NCBI RefSeq assembly: GCF_008017825.1
Contig: NZ_VRLS01000012.1
Location: 248,001 to 312,000, forward strand
Source: Mesonia sp008017825
GTDB lineage: Bacteria; Bacteroidota; Bacteroidia; Flavobacteriales; Flavobacteriaceae
Length of the DNA: 64,000 bases
Reading direction: 5' to 3'
Every line of letters begins with the position of its first letter. Positions within the stretch are counted from its first letter, which is position 1. The notes beneath the pieces were generated by a model that saw nothing but the letters and a program-made list of their open reading frames with translations, was not told where the DNA came from and did not search any database. Made by a program: the position numbers and the translations under genes. Positions 26,608 through 35,051 of this stretch are shown here, piece after piece.

Positions 26608-27081
26608 TTAAAGCATTTGTAGCAATTCTTTTGAAGTATAATATTCAAAAACTCTTTTTTGAAGCCTGAAATCCTTGTCAAATATTAAGGTAACGGGCAA
26701 GGAGAAAGGAGCATTTTTTCTTGAAGCTAGGAGTAAGGGCAATTGATGTACGCCATTACGTTTTGTTTTTGATTGCATATTGCTAAATTTTTGACCATCA
26801 AAATGAATGGTATCTTCTGTTTCTATATCCATCTCTACAGCATAATATTTTTTATTTAATTTTCCGATCACTTTTTTTTTGGTAAAAATTTCTCGTTCAA
26901 TTTTCTTACAGTAGGCGCACCATTCTGCATGAAAAAAAATGAATACTGGTTTAGGATTTTCTTCTAAAGCAAGATCTAGTTCTTCCCACGTTAACCAGTA
27001 TATTTCCTCGTTTTGTTGAGCCCTTAGCGGATAAGATAATCCGAAGATAAAAATCAGTAAAATAAAATAAGTTGTTTTCAT
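26608..27081 (-). CDS. Secreted thioredoxin-fold protein
   Basis: A signal peptide (about 1-20, ending RAQ) precedes a thioredoxin domain with the active site HAEWCAYCKKIE and the cis-proline region LPVTLIFDKD. The 157-residue protein should work in the periplasm as a thiol-disulphide reductant. The ATG at 27081 is chosen because the signal peptide starts there; an upstream GTG would lie within the TonB receptor gene. It follows the receptor gene by 10 bp and may assist folding of it or of other envelope proteins. Confidence 0.85.
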   Translation of the reverse strand: MKTTYFILLIFIFGLSYPLRAQQNEEIYWLTWEELDLALEENPKPVFIFFHAEWCAYCKKIEREIFTKKKVIGKLNKKYYAVEMDIETEDTIHFDGQKFSNMQSKTKRNGVHQLPLLLASRKNAPFSLPVTLIFDKDFRLQKRVFEYYTSKELLQML

Positions 27082-27091
27082 TTTCTCGTTT

Positions 27092-29443
27092 TTAAAAATC
27101 ACCAAATTTTAACCCTACAAAAAAGGTTCTTGGACGATTTGGACCGTAGATATAATCGGAATCTCTGAGTGGACCACGATCAAAATCATCTTGATAACTG
27201 TCAAATATATTTTGAACGCCACCGCTTAATTCAACGTGAAAATTTTCTATAGGGTCAAAATGATACGTCAGTTTGGTAGTCATATCAAAAAAAGCTTCAG
27301 TGTCTACTAAGTCTATAAATCCAGAATCACTTATTACGTGTGGAGCAATCATCGATCCAGTGTAACTTCCTGTAAGGTCTACATTAAAGGCTTCGGATAC
27401 GCTCCAATTCGTATTCATAAAGCCATAAACATTGGGAGAACGTACAAAATCATCCAGAATAACATCTTGCTCAGTTTCTACACTTCCATCAGCTTCAAAA
27501 AGCAACTGATCTTCTTTAAAAACAGAGCGTTGGATTGTCGCTCCAGTGGTAAACATAAAATCTGAACTTGGAGAAATACTTAATTCTAAATTAATACCCG
27601 TTACGTATGCTCCAGAACCATTTCTAGACTCTTCTAAAATAGATCCGTTTGGTAAGGATGTTCCTGTGCTTACTGTTGTAAATGGATTTTGAAGACTTGT
27701 ATAAAATCCTTCTAATAAAAAGCTGGTTTGAACCTTCTTAAAATCTTTGCTGTAATTAAAAGATGCCGTATAAGCATTTGAAAATTCGCTTTCTAGTTCA
27801 TCAGAAAGAATCACAAAGCGTTGTTCTCCCCCTACAGAAGAAATATGCAAATCTTCATTAAATGCTTGTGGAGCGCGAAAACCTCTAGAATAACCACCTC
27901 TAAACTGCAATTCTTCAGAAATATCGTATAGAACTGTTAACCGCGGACTTATTACGGTTTCATTTACTTGAGAACTACGCTCTACATCTTGAACGGTATA
28001 ATAACCATCTACATTTACATGATCTAGACGAGTTCCTAAAAGTGCTGTGAAACGGTCAGTTGGTTTCCATTCATACTGTCCGTAAAAACCAATACTATTT
28101 ACTTGTTGATCTACTAATCTATTGTAGCCTAAAATGACATCGTTAGTATCATTTAATTGATACTCTGCCCCAACGGTAAGAACATCTTTATTGTCAAAAG
28201 TATGAGCATATTTTGTCCCAGCTACAAGAGCAATATCAGTTGTTTTTCCAAATGCATTATTTGCAGCAATAGAGTCTGCCATAGTGCGACCACCACCCAA
28301 ACCACCATAATAGCTATCACGATCTGTATGCTGAACAGAAATATAGGCGGTTCCTGTATTTTTACGAGCATCATCAAATAATTCATAATCAATACCCGAA
28401 AAAATAGTATTATGATCTAGTTCTTCGGTTACATCCGTAAATTGTGGTGCTAATTCTATTTGATCTCCGCCACGTCTATATTCACGAATTCCTGTAAAAT
28501 CAAAACCAATGCGGCTATTGTCATTAGGTCTTAAAAATGCTTTGGCGCCTAGAGAGTTATTGGTGAGTTTTGTAATTTCACTAAAACCATCATTATTGGC
28601 ATCGTAAGCATCACGATCTCGAAAAATTCCGTAAACTGTAACACCACTAGTTAAATCTTCACTTACTATAGAAGCATTTAAATTTACGTTACGATCTGCT
28701 GTGATGCCATCAATTAATCCTAAGTTAGATGTTACTGCCCAACTATTATTAATTGGTTCTTTAGTGATAACATTTACGGTACCTGCAATAGCATTAGAAC
28801 CAAAAAGAGCAGAGCCACCACTGCGAACTACTTCTACACGTTCAATAATACTTACCGGGATTTGTTCTAAACCATATACTCCATTTAGTGCACTAAATAC
28901 AGGGCGACTGTTAACGAGTACTTGGGTGTATTGTCCTCCCAGTCCGTTAAGACGAACTTGTGTAAAACCGCAATTTTGGCAATTGGTTTCAACACGAACC
29001 CCTGGTTGATAATTTAAACCATCTGCTAAAGAGATAGATTGTGTGGCTTGAAATAGTTTTGGACTCAGCACATTTACAATGACGGGAGCATCTTTTTTTC
29101 TTATTCTATTTCGGGTTGCGCTTACTACGACTTCCTCCAACCCTAATAAATCTTGTTTTAGTTGAAAGTTAAGGGCTGAAACATTATAATCTTCTGAATT
29201 TATTTTTTGCTGAAATGTTCTAAACCCTACTGCTTGTACGTTAATGGTGTAAATTCCTGAAGGCAATTGTAATTGATAATTTCCGTCAAGGTCGGCAGCT
29301 GTACCTATACTCGAGTTTGAGATGCTAATATTGGCAAATGGAACTGGGTTTTCTCCGTCGCTTACTTTCCCTTTAACCTCTATTTTATCTTGAGAAAAAA
29401 TAACTAGTGGAAATACAAATATAAAGATAAAAAGATTTTTCAT
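27092..29443 (-). CDS. TonB-dependent outer-membrane receptor
   Basis: The 783-residue protein has a signal peptide (about 1-17), a carboxypeptidase-regulatory-like domain (about 22-100), a plug domain with VETNCQNCGFTQVRLNGLGGQYTQ in the middle and a 22-strand barrel ending in RTFFVGLKFGDF. TonB receptors import metal chelates or other nutrients using ExbBD-TonB energy. The ligand is not visible, but a DtxR-family regulator gene lies divergently upstream and the shared promoter holds a perfect inverted repeat over its -7 box, so a metal complex is likely. The CQNC pair in the plug is a family trait. Confidence 0.93.
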   Translation of the reverse strand: MKNLFIFIFVFPLVIFSQDKIEVKGKVSDGENPVPFANISISNSSIGTAADLDGNYQLQLPSGIYTINVQAVGFRTFQQKINSEDYNVSALNFQLKQDLLGLEEVVVSATRNRIRKKDAPVIVNVLSPKLFQATQSISLADGLNYQPGVRVETNCQNCGFTQVRLNGLGGQYTQVLVNSRPVFSALNGVYGLEQIPVSIIERVEVVRSGGSALFGSNAIAGTVNVITKEPINNSWAVTSNLGLIDGITADRNVNLNASIVSEDLTSGVTVYGIFRDRDAYDANNDGFSEITKLTNNSLGAKAFLRPNDNSRIGFDFTGIREYRRGGDQIELAPQFTDVTEELDHNTIFSGIDYELFDDARKNTGTAYISVQHTDRDSYYGGLGGGRTMADSIAANNAFGKTTDIALVAGTKYAHTFDNKDVLTVGAEYQLNDTNDVILGYNRLVDQQVNSIGFYGQYEWKPTDRFTALLGTRLDHVNVDGYYTVQDVERSSQVNETVISPRLTVLYDISEELQFRGGYSRGFRAPQAFNEDLHISSVGGEQRFVILSDELESEFSNAYTASFNYSKDFKKVQTSFLLEGFYTSLQNPFTTVSTGTSLPNGSILEESRNGSGAYVTGINLELSISPSSDFMFTTGATIQRSVFKEDQLLFEADGSVETEQDVILDDFVRSPNVYGFMNTNWSVSEAFNVDLTGSYTGSMIAPHVISDSGFIDLVDTEAFFDMTTKLTYHFDPIENFHVELSGGVQNIFDSYQDDFDRGPLRDSDYIYGPNRPRTFFVGLKFGDF

Positions 29444-29462
29444 TTTTTCGACAGGTTAAATA

Positions 29463-29488
29463 AAATATTTAGGCAAATCTAAATATTT
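29463..29488. promoter_or_regulatory. Putative metal-regulator (DtxR-family) operator
   Basis: Two perfect 10-bp arms, AAATATTTAG (29463-29472) and CTAAATATTT (29479-29488), flank a 6-bp spacer. The core TTTAG-n6-CTAAA resembles DtxR/IdeR/MntR-type boxes. The right part covers the minus-strand -7 box TAGATTTG of the TonB receptor, and its end reaches the place of the -33 element for dtxR. A repressor bound here would shut both genes. The binding protein is inferred from position. Confidence 0.7.
29474..29481 (-). promoter_or_regulatory. -7 box of the TonB receptor, inside the operator
   Basis: On the minus strand this reads TAGATTTG, matching TAnnTTTG, 30 bp before the receptor ATG. Confidence 0.55.
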
Positions 29489-29507
29489 ATTTTTAAATAA
29501 AAAAATG

Positions 29508-29515
29508 TATATTTG
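29508..29515 (+). promoter_or_regulatory. -7 box of the dtxR-like gene
   Basis: TATATTTG matches TAnnTTTG, 20 bp before the ATG; a TTTA at 29486-29489 could serve as -33 element. Confidence 0.55.
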
Positions 29516-29535
29516 TGTGAGCTTAAAAATATACA

Positions 29536-30189
29536 ATGACATTATCTGAAGAGAATTACTTAAAAGCTATATTTCATTTAGAAAAAAAATCTAAGAAAGG
29601 AGTTTCTACCAACGCTATTGCAGAAGAGATGGAAACGAAAGCATCATCGGTTACCGATATGTTAAAAAAACTTTCAGAAAAAAAGGTATTACAGTATAAA
29701 CCATACCAAGGAGCTTCATTAACAAAAGAGGGTAGGGATTACGCTATTAAGGTAATTCGTAAACATCGCCTATGGGAATGCTTCTTAGTTGAAAAACTAA
29801 ATTTTAATTGGGATGAGGTTCATGTGGTGGCTGAGCAATTAGAGCACATAAAGTCTGATAAACTCATTAGAGAATTAGATAAATTTTTAGAGTTCCCTAA
29901 AACTGATCCGCATGGAGATCCTATTCCTGATCAAGATGGGAACATATTTATGGTAGAAAAAATACTTCTTTCTAGTATGCAACAGAATGATAAAGGTATT
30001 TGTGTGGGAGTTAATGATTCTTCATCAGCATTTCTTAAATATTTAGACAAAAATGAAATAGCTTTAGGGAAAACAATTGAAGTGATAGGAAAAGAAGAGT
30101 TTGATGATTCTATGACTATTTTAATAAAAGATAAAAAATTAACCATATCTGGTTTAGCTGCCAATAATTTATATATGAAAGTATGTTAG
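29536..30189 (+). CDS. DtxR/MntR-family metal-dependent regulator
   Basis: The protein of 217 residues has an N-terminal winged helix (about 1-65, VSTNAIAEEMETKASSVTDMLKKL as recognition region), a dimerisation and metal-binding domain (VIRKHRLWECFL, then VHVVAEQLEHIKS, with histidines, a cysteine and glutamates at the usual places) and a C-terminal FeoA-like SH3 domain. It should bind DNA when loaded with Fe2+ or Mn2+. The ZIP transporter start overlaps its 3' end by 7 bp. Metal choice cannot be read from sequence with certainty. Confidence 0.93.
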   Translation: MTLSEENYLKAIFHLEKKSKKGVSTNAIAEEMETKASSVTDMLKKLSEKKVLQYKPYQGASLTKEGRDYAIKVIRKHRLWECFLVEKLNFNWDEVHVVAEQLEHIKSDKLIRELDKFLEFPKTDPHGDPIPDQDGNIFMVEKILLSSMQQNDKGICVGVNDSSSAFLKYLDKNEIALGKTIEVIGKEEFDDSMTILIKDKKLTISGLAANNLYMKVC

Positions 30190-31007
30190 TAGAATTAGTA
30201 GATTATTTTGAATCTTTAGATCCTGTTTTAGCGGCATTTTATGCGACGTTATTTACTTGGTTATTAACTGCTTTAGGAGCAGCATTGGTATTCTTTTTTA
30301 AAGGAATGAATAGAGCCTTATTTGATGGCTTGTTAGGTTTTACGGGAGGTGTAATGGTGGCTGCAAGTTTTTGGAGTTTATTAGCACCGGGAATAGAAAT
30401 GAGTCCGGGGGAAGGTTTTGAGAAAGTAGTTCCTGCCCTGGTAGGATTTACATTGGGAGCTCTTTTCCTTTTCGGATTAGATAAAATCTTACCTCATTTA
30501 CATGTTAATTTTCAAATGAGCGAGAAGGAGGGTATTAAAACTCCTTGGCACAAAACTACTTTGCTTACATTAGCTATTACTTTACACAATATTCCCGAAG
30601 GTTTAGCTGTAGGAGTCCTGTTTGGAGGAGCTGCAGTAGGTTTTGATGGTGCGTCGATTGGTGGAGCAGTAGCTTTAGCTATAGGAATTGGATTACAAAA
30701 CTTCCCTGAAGGTTTTGCGGTTGCTATGCCACTACGTAGGCAAGGCTTTAGCAGAAGAAAAAGCTTTATGTACGGACAAGCTTCAGCTATAGTAGAGCCA
30801 ATTGCGGCAGTGATTGGAGCTTATGCCGTAATGTCTTTTCAGCCTATATTACCTTATGCGTTAGCTTTTGCTGCGGGAGCCATGATATTTGTGGTTGTAG
30901 AAGAGGTAATCCCTGAATCTCAACAAGCTAATTATACTGATATTGCAACTCTTGGATTTATTGGAGGTTTTATCGTAATGATGACCCTAGATGTTGGTTT
31001 AGGATAA
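30183..31007 (+). CDS. ZIP-family metal transporter
   Basis: The 274-residue protein has about eight membrane segments; segments four and five hold the paired metal motifs TLHNIPEGLAVG and LQNFPEGFAVA, as in ZupT/ZIP importers of Zn2+, Fe2+ or Mn2+. A histidine-containing loop (LPHLHVNF) lies between segments three and four. Its start overlaps the dtxR-like stop by 7 bp, so regulator and transporter are translated together and the metal is probably the regulator's ligand. Confidence 0.93.
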   Translation: MLVELVDYFESLDPVLAAFYATLFTWLLTALGAALVFFFKGMNRALFDGLLGFTGGVMVAASFWSLLAPGIEMSPGEGFEKVVPALVGFTLGALFLFGLDKILPHLHVNFQMSEKEGIKTPWHKTTLLTLAITLHNIPEGLAVGVLFGGAAVGFDGASIGGAVALAIGIGLQNFPEGFAVAMPLRRQGFSRRKSFMYGQASAIVEPIAAVIGAYAVMSFQPILPYALAFAAGAMIFVVVEEVIPESQQANYTDIATLGFIGGFIVMMTLDVGLG

Positions 31008-31025
31008 AATTTATATATTTAAACT

Positions 31026-31436
31026 ATGAAAAAATCAATTCTTACCCTTGTATTATTGTTAACCGGTCTAGTAATTCAGGCTCAACAAAAAACTACTGCA
31101 CCTGTGATAGTAAAAAAATTACCTTTAGGAAAGTCTATTATTGTACATACTAGCTATAGTATCGACTTTTTAGAAGTTACTGAAGATTCGCGTTGTCCTA
31201 AAGGAACAGAATGTATTTGGGCAGGTCAAGCAAAAGTGTTGCTAATGATATGTAAAAATGGAGAGAAAATAGAAAAAAAGGAAGTTATACTTAAAAATCT
31301 AAGTACAGAAAACCCTTTTCAACTTACTTTGGCGCCATCTATTAAGGTTAATATATATCAATTAAAGCCACATCCTACTATAGAAAGCAAAAACAACTTA
31401 GATTATTACCTTCAAATAGCAGAAGCTAAGAACTAA
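31026..31436 (+). CDS. Small secreted hypothetical protein with DSRCP motif
   Basis: The signal peptide (about 1-19, ending IQAQ) is followed by a beta-rich domain. The block EDSRCPKGTECIWAGQAKVLL (residues about 57-77) has two cysteines that probably form a disulphide; similar DSRCP...C.WAG proteins are frequent in Bacteroidetes, but their role is unknown to me. It follows the ZIP gene by 18 bp and is likely in the same operon, so a role in metal handling is possible. It converges on the small FeoB-associated gene with a gap of only 3 bp. Confidence 0.75.
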   Translation: MKKSILTLVLLLTGLVIQAQQKTTAPVIVKKLPLGKSIIVHTSYSIDFLEVTEDSRCPKGTECIWAGQAKVLLMICKNGEKIEKKEVILKNLSTENPFQLTLAPSIKVNIYQLKPHPTIESKNNLDYYLQIAEAKN

Positions 31437-31439
31437 TAA

Positions 31440-31589
31440 TTAGTGGCATCCACAATCTGAACCAGAAGAGCCGCAAGCCTTACTGGTGGCTGCATTCTTT
31501 TGCATAAATGGCGGCGTCCATATAAGTTTGGTAAACAAATAAAAAAGAGCCACTAAAAATGTAAGTATAACTAAAATTTCCTGTAACAT
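31440..31589 (-). CDS. FeoB-associated Cys-rich membrane protein
   Basis: This 49-residue protein reads MLQEILVILTFLVALFYLFT as membrane segment, followed by KLIWTPP and a short tail ending CGSSGSDCGCH. A single membrane helix plus a terminal cluster of three cysteines and a histidine is the pattern of the small proteins encoded next to feoB. It starts 7 bp after the feoB stop on the same strand. It probably assists ferrous iron import at the inner membrane. Confidence 0.85.
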   Translation of the reverse strand: MLQEILVILTFLVALFYLFTKLIWTPPFMQKNAATSKACGSSGSDCGCH

Positions 31590-31596
31590 AATTTCT

Positions 31597-33696
31597 CTAT
31601 TTTAAAATTTGGAAAGCGGCTAAAGCAGCGACGTAGGCTATTCCCGACATAATAAACAATTGCAAAGCAGGCCATTTCCAAGAATTTGTTTCTCTTTTTA
31701 CGATAGCCAAAGTGCTCATACATTGCATAGCAAAAGCATAGAAAAGAAGTAAGCTAATCCCGCTGGCAAAATTAAATAATGGGCCTCCTAATATAGGATT
31801 TACCTCTGCTGCCATTCTATTTTTTATAGTTTTCTCATCATCACTTCCTACACTATATATGGTAGCTAAAGTTCCTACAAAAACTTCTCTCGCAGCAAAA
31901 GAACTTACAATAGCTATACCAATTTTCCAGTCGTAGCCTAAGGGAGCTACTGCTGGTTCTATAGCTTTACCCATAATACCTATATATGAGTTTTCTAACT
32001 TTACGGAAGCCACATGTTTATTAAATTCTTCTTCAGATAAACGATCTCCATATTCTTGAGTGACAACGGCTTCTGCATTATTAAAATCGTCTCCAGGACC
32101 ATAACTAGCCAAAACCCATAAGACAATAGAAATGGCTAGAATTATTTTACCAGCACCAAATACAAAAGATTTCGTTTTTTCTACAACGTTTATAGCTACG
32201 TTTTTAAACATAGGAAGCTTATAATCGGGCATTTCAATTACAAAATAACTTTTCCCTTTGATGTCCATAATTTTATTGAGCACCCAAGCTGAGAATACAG
32301 ACATACCAAAACCTAGAAGGTAGAGGAGCATAAGTGTTAATCCTTGATAATTAAAAATCCCAAGAAAACGCTCATCGGGAATAACTAAGGCAATAATTAT
32401 AAGGTAAACGGGTAGTCTAGCAGAACACGTGGTAAAGGGAACTACTAAAATAGTAATTAAACGCTCCTTCCAGTTTTCTATATTTCTAGTGGCCATAACC
32501 GCAGGAATGGCGCAGGCTGTTCCCGACACTAAGGGAACTACACTTTTTCCGCTAAGGCCAAAACGTTTCATAATTTTATCCATTAAGAAAACTACACGGC
32601 TCATATAGCCACTTTCTTCGAGGAGCGAAATAAATAGAAATAGAAAGGCAATTTGTGGAATGAAAATCACGATTCCGCCAAGGCCAGGAATAATTCCTTC
32701 AGAAATTAGATTAGTGAAAACACCTGCAGGTAATACATTTTTAGACCATTCGCTTAATTCGGCGAAAGCCATATCTATAAAATCCATCGGGTAGCTAGAC
32801 CAATCATAAATCGCTTGAAAGATGAGTAGCATGATAGAAAAAAATATGACATACCCCCAAACTTTGTGCGTAAGTATACGATCTAACTTTGCACGTAAAT
32901 CTTTGGCAGCATTAATATCTACGGTATGGGTTTCTTTTAAAACACCATTAATAAATTGATATCTTGCAATGGTTTCTTTTTGCTGAAGTCTTTTAAGTTC
33001 GCTTTTCTTTTTAGGGAGAAAATCTTGAGTAAGATTAATTTCCTTTCGGTTGAGATTCCCAAAATTTACATCTTGAGTGATAACCAGCCAGAGTTTGTAT
33101 AAAGACTGGTTAGGAAATGCTTTTCTTAAACGATCAAAATATTCAGGATCTATAGAAGAGGCATTTAAACAAGGTTCGGTAGGGATTCTACCATAATTAA
33201 TGATGAGTTCTTTTAATTCTTCAATTCCCGTATTTTTACGAGAACTAACGAGGGCAATTTTGGTTTTTAAGCGTTCTTCTAGTAAATCTATATCTATACT
33301 TATTCCCTTAAGTTCCATACGATCTGCCATATTAATGACTAATATCGTGGGAATGCCCAAATCTTTAATTTGGGTATATAAAAGTAAGTTTCTTTTTAAA
33401 TTTTCAACATCGCTTATTACGACAGCAACATCTGGATAGTCTTTGTCATTTTTATTAAGCAATAGCTCTATAACTAGATTTTCATCAAGAGAAGAAGCGT
33501 TAAGACTGTAGGTGCCTGGTAAATCTATAATGTGAGCTTTTAAACCACGCGGAAGCTTACAAATACCTTCTTTTTTTTCAACCGTTATTCCAGGATAATT
33601 TCCTACCTGTTGGTTGAGACCTGTTAGGTGATTAAAGACAGAGGTTTTACCAGTATTTGGGTTTCCTATAAGAGCGACATTTATTTGCTTTGCCAT
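31597..33696 (-). CDS. feoB: Ferrous iron transport protein B
   Basis: FeoB imports Fe2+ through the inner membrane. The N-terminal G domain shows GNPNTGKTS (11-19, G1), DLPGTYSL (G3) and a G4-like NMAD. After a helical linker, the membrane part has the paired Gate domains with conserved cysteines (SGTACAIPAVMATR, TTCSARLPVY). The 699-residue length is normal. The start lies one base after the feoA stop, and a small Cys-rich membrane protein gene follows, making a three-gene feo operon. Confidence 0.97.
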   Translation of the reverse strand: MAKQINVALIGNPNTGKTSVFNHLTGLNQQVGNYPGITVEKKEGICKLPRGLKAHIIDLPGTYSLNASSLDENLVIELLLNKNDKDYPDVAVVISDVENLKRNLLLYTQIKDLGIPTILVINMADRMELKGISIDIDLLEERLKTKIALVSSRKNTGIEELKELIINYGRIPTEPCLNASSIDPEYFDRLRKAFPNQSLYKLWLVITQDVNFGNLNRKEINLTQDFLPKKKSELKRLQQKETIARYQFINGVLKETHTVDINAAKDLRAKLDRILTHKVWGYVIFFSIMLLIFQAIYDWSSYPMDFIDMAFAELSEWSKNVLPAGVFTNLISEGIIPGLGGIVIFIPQIAFLFLFISLLEESGYMSRVVFLMDKIMKRFGLSGKSVVPLVSGTACAIPAVMATRNIENWKERLITILVVPFTTCSARLPVYLIIIALVIPDERFLGIFNYQGLTLMLLYLLGFGMSVFSAWVLNKIMDIKGKSYFVIEMPDYKLPMFKNVAINVVEKTKSFVFGAGKIILAISIVLWVLASYGPGDDFNNAEAVVTQEYGDRLSEEEFNKHVASVKLENSYIGIMGKAIEPAVAPLGYDWKIGIAIVSSFAAREVFVGTLATIYSVGSDDEKTIKNRMAAEVNPILGGPLFNFASGISLLLFYAFAMQCMSTLAIVKRETNSWKWPALQLFIMSGIAYVAALAAFQILK

Positions 33697-33697
33697 A

Positions 33698-33928
33698 CTA
33701 TTCTACCAGTTCTATTTCTACTTTTAAAGCGGTTTCTTTTCTTATTGCTAAATGACTTCCATTAATATTGAGGTACAAAGGGTCTTTAAAAGGTGCTATT
33801 TGTACCAGCTCAACGTCATTACCGGGTAGACATCCCATCTCTAAAAGTTTAAGAGGGATGGTATCATCAGTAAATTCTTTAATTATTCCGCGTTGTCCAC
33901 GCTTTAAGTCGGCTATAGTAAATTTCAA
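33698..33928 (-). CDS. feoA: Ferrous iron transport protein A
   Basis: FeoA is a small cytoplasmic SH3-like protein needed for FeoB function. The 76-residue product has the family pattern LKRGQRGIIKEF, LLEMGCLPGNDVELVQIAPFKDP and LAIRKETALKVEIE. It is the first gene of the feo operon. Confidence 0.95.
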   Translation of the reverse strand: MKFTIADLKRGQRGIIKEFTDDTIPLKLLEMGCLPGNDVELVQIAPFKDPLYLNINGSHLAIRKETALKVEIELVE

Positions 33929-34005
33929 AGTTTATTTAGATTGAATTTAAACAACGCAAAAGTAACAGAAAAAAACTTCATAGTAAAGCCTTAATCGTTA
34001 AAACC

Positions 34006-34686
34006 TCATTCTTCTGAATTTTGTATCTTTTTTAAAGTGGCGATGTCTTCAATTAACTCCTCAATGGCATCGGGATTGGTGCCATCATAAAATTTTCTAA
34101 TACGGCGTTGGTTATCTATAAGTGCGAAATTTTCGGTATGAATCATGTCATACGGACCGCCGTTTCCTTGGTTTTTGACTACAAAATAAGATTTTCTTGC
34201 CAATTCGTAAATTTGCTTTTTATCGCCAGTAACTAAATTCCATTTACTGTCAATTACACCTTTTTTATCTGCGTATTTTCTAAGCTGTTCAACACTATCA
34301 ATTTTTGGAGTGACCGTATGAGAGAGAAGTAAAACTTCATCATCATCTTTAAATTCTTCTTGGATTTTCTTCATATGATCTGTCATAATCGGGCAGATAG
34401 TTTGACAAGTGGTAAAAAAGAAATCAGCTACATATATTTTACCTTTGTAATTCTCTTGAGTTACAGTATCACCATTTTGGTTAATCAACTTAAAGTCGGA
34501 GATTTTATGGTATTTTCTAATGTATTGCATGGTAGAATCTACCAATTCGGTATTCACCATACTTGGTTGATAAATTGGCAAATTAGGCGCTGGTTTTAAT
34601 AACTGGTAGATAATCGTGATGATAATTGCTGATAGAATAAAGAGAACAACAGCAAAATACTTATACTTGGCAAAGAATTTGAGCAT
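34006..34686 (-). CDS. SCO1/SenC-family protein
   Basis: An N-terminal membrane anchor (about 10-29) holds a thioredoxin-like domain in the periplasm. The copper-binding residues are C94 and C98 in FTTCQTICPIM and H183 in DMIHTENFALID. SCO proteins deliver copper to, or reduce the CuA site of, cytochrome c oxidase. The protein has 226 residues. It stands alone here, without oxidase genes. Confidence 0.93.
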   Translation of the reverse strand: MLKFFAKYKYFAVVLFILSAIIITIIYQLLKPAPNLPIYQPSMVNTELVDSTMQYIRKYHKISDFKLINQNGDTVTQENYKGKIYVADFFFTTCQTICPIMTDHMKKIQEEFKDDDEVLLLSHTVTPKIDSVEQLRKYADKKGVIDSKWNLVTGDKKQIYELARKSYFVVKNQGNGGPYDMIHTENFALIDNQRRIRKFYDGTNPDAIEELIEDIATLKKIQNSEE

Positions 34687-35051
34687 TGCAGGTAATTATT
34701 TTAGGAGTTGCAAAATTAAGCTCTTTGGCTGAGAGGATGAAATATGTAGGCAAATTTATTCCGCTAAGGAAATCTAAAATGTTTTATTTATTTACGCTTT
34801 CGCGGAAAAAAGAGTTCAAACTATAACAATCAAAAAATCGAGTTAAGCTAATGATTTTGTATTACGAATGAATTAACACAAAGGAAAATAAGGGAGTGTT
34901 TTTCTAAGCGGAAAGAAAAGATTACTTTTGTGCGATTTTAGAAACCAAGAGCTTCCATTTACATAAAGGAGGTTACGATTAAAAACCACTTTAATTTTTC
35001 GAGAGAAGTCTCTAAAAGTTAAATTATTATAAAGAATTAAGAAAAACGATT
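34687..35051. other. 365-bp gene-free stretch
   Basis: It separates the divergent SCO and rseP genes. It holds a CGCTTTCGCGGAA element at 34796-34808 and a likely rseP promoter at 34900-34930. I see no RNA gene or open reading frame of note. Confidence 0.5.
34900..34930 (+). promoter_or_regulatory. Likely rseP promoter
   Basis: TACTTTTG at 34923-34930 fits TAnnTTTG, with a TTTT at 34900-34903 exactly 19 bp upstream in place of TTTG. The start codon is 121 bp further on. Confidence 0.4.

Noticed and set aside
28701..29009. Plus-strand frame inside the TonB receptor gene
   Set aside because: No signal or family pattern, fully within a well-supported gene on the other strand.
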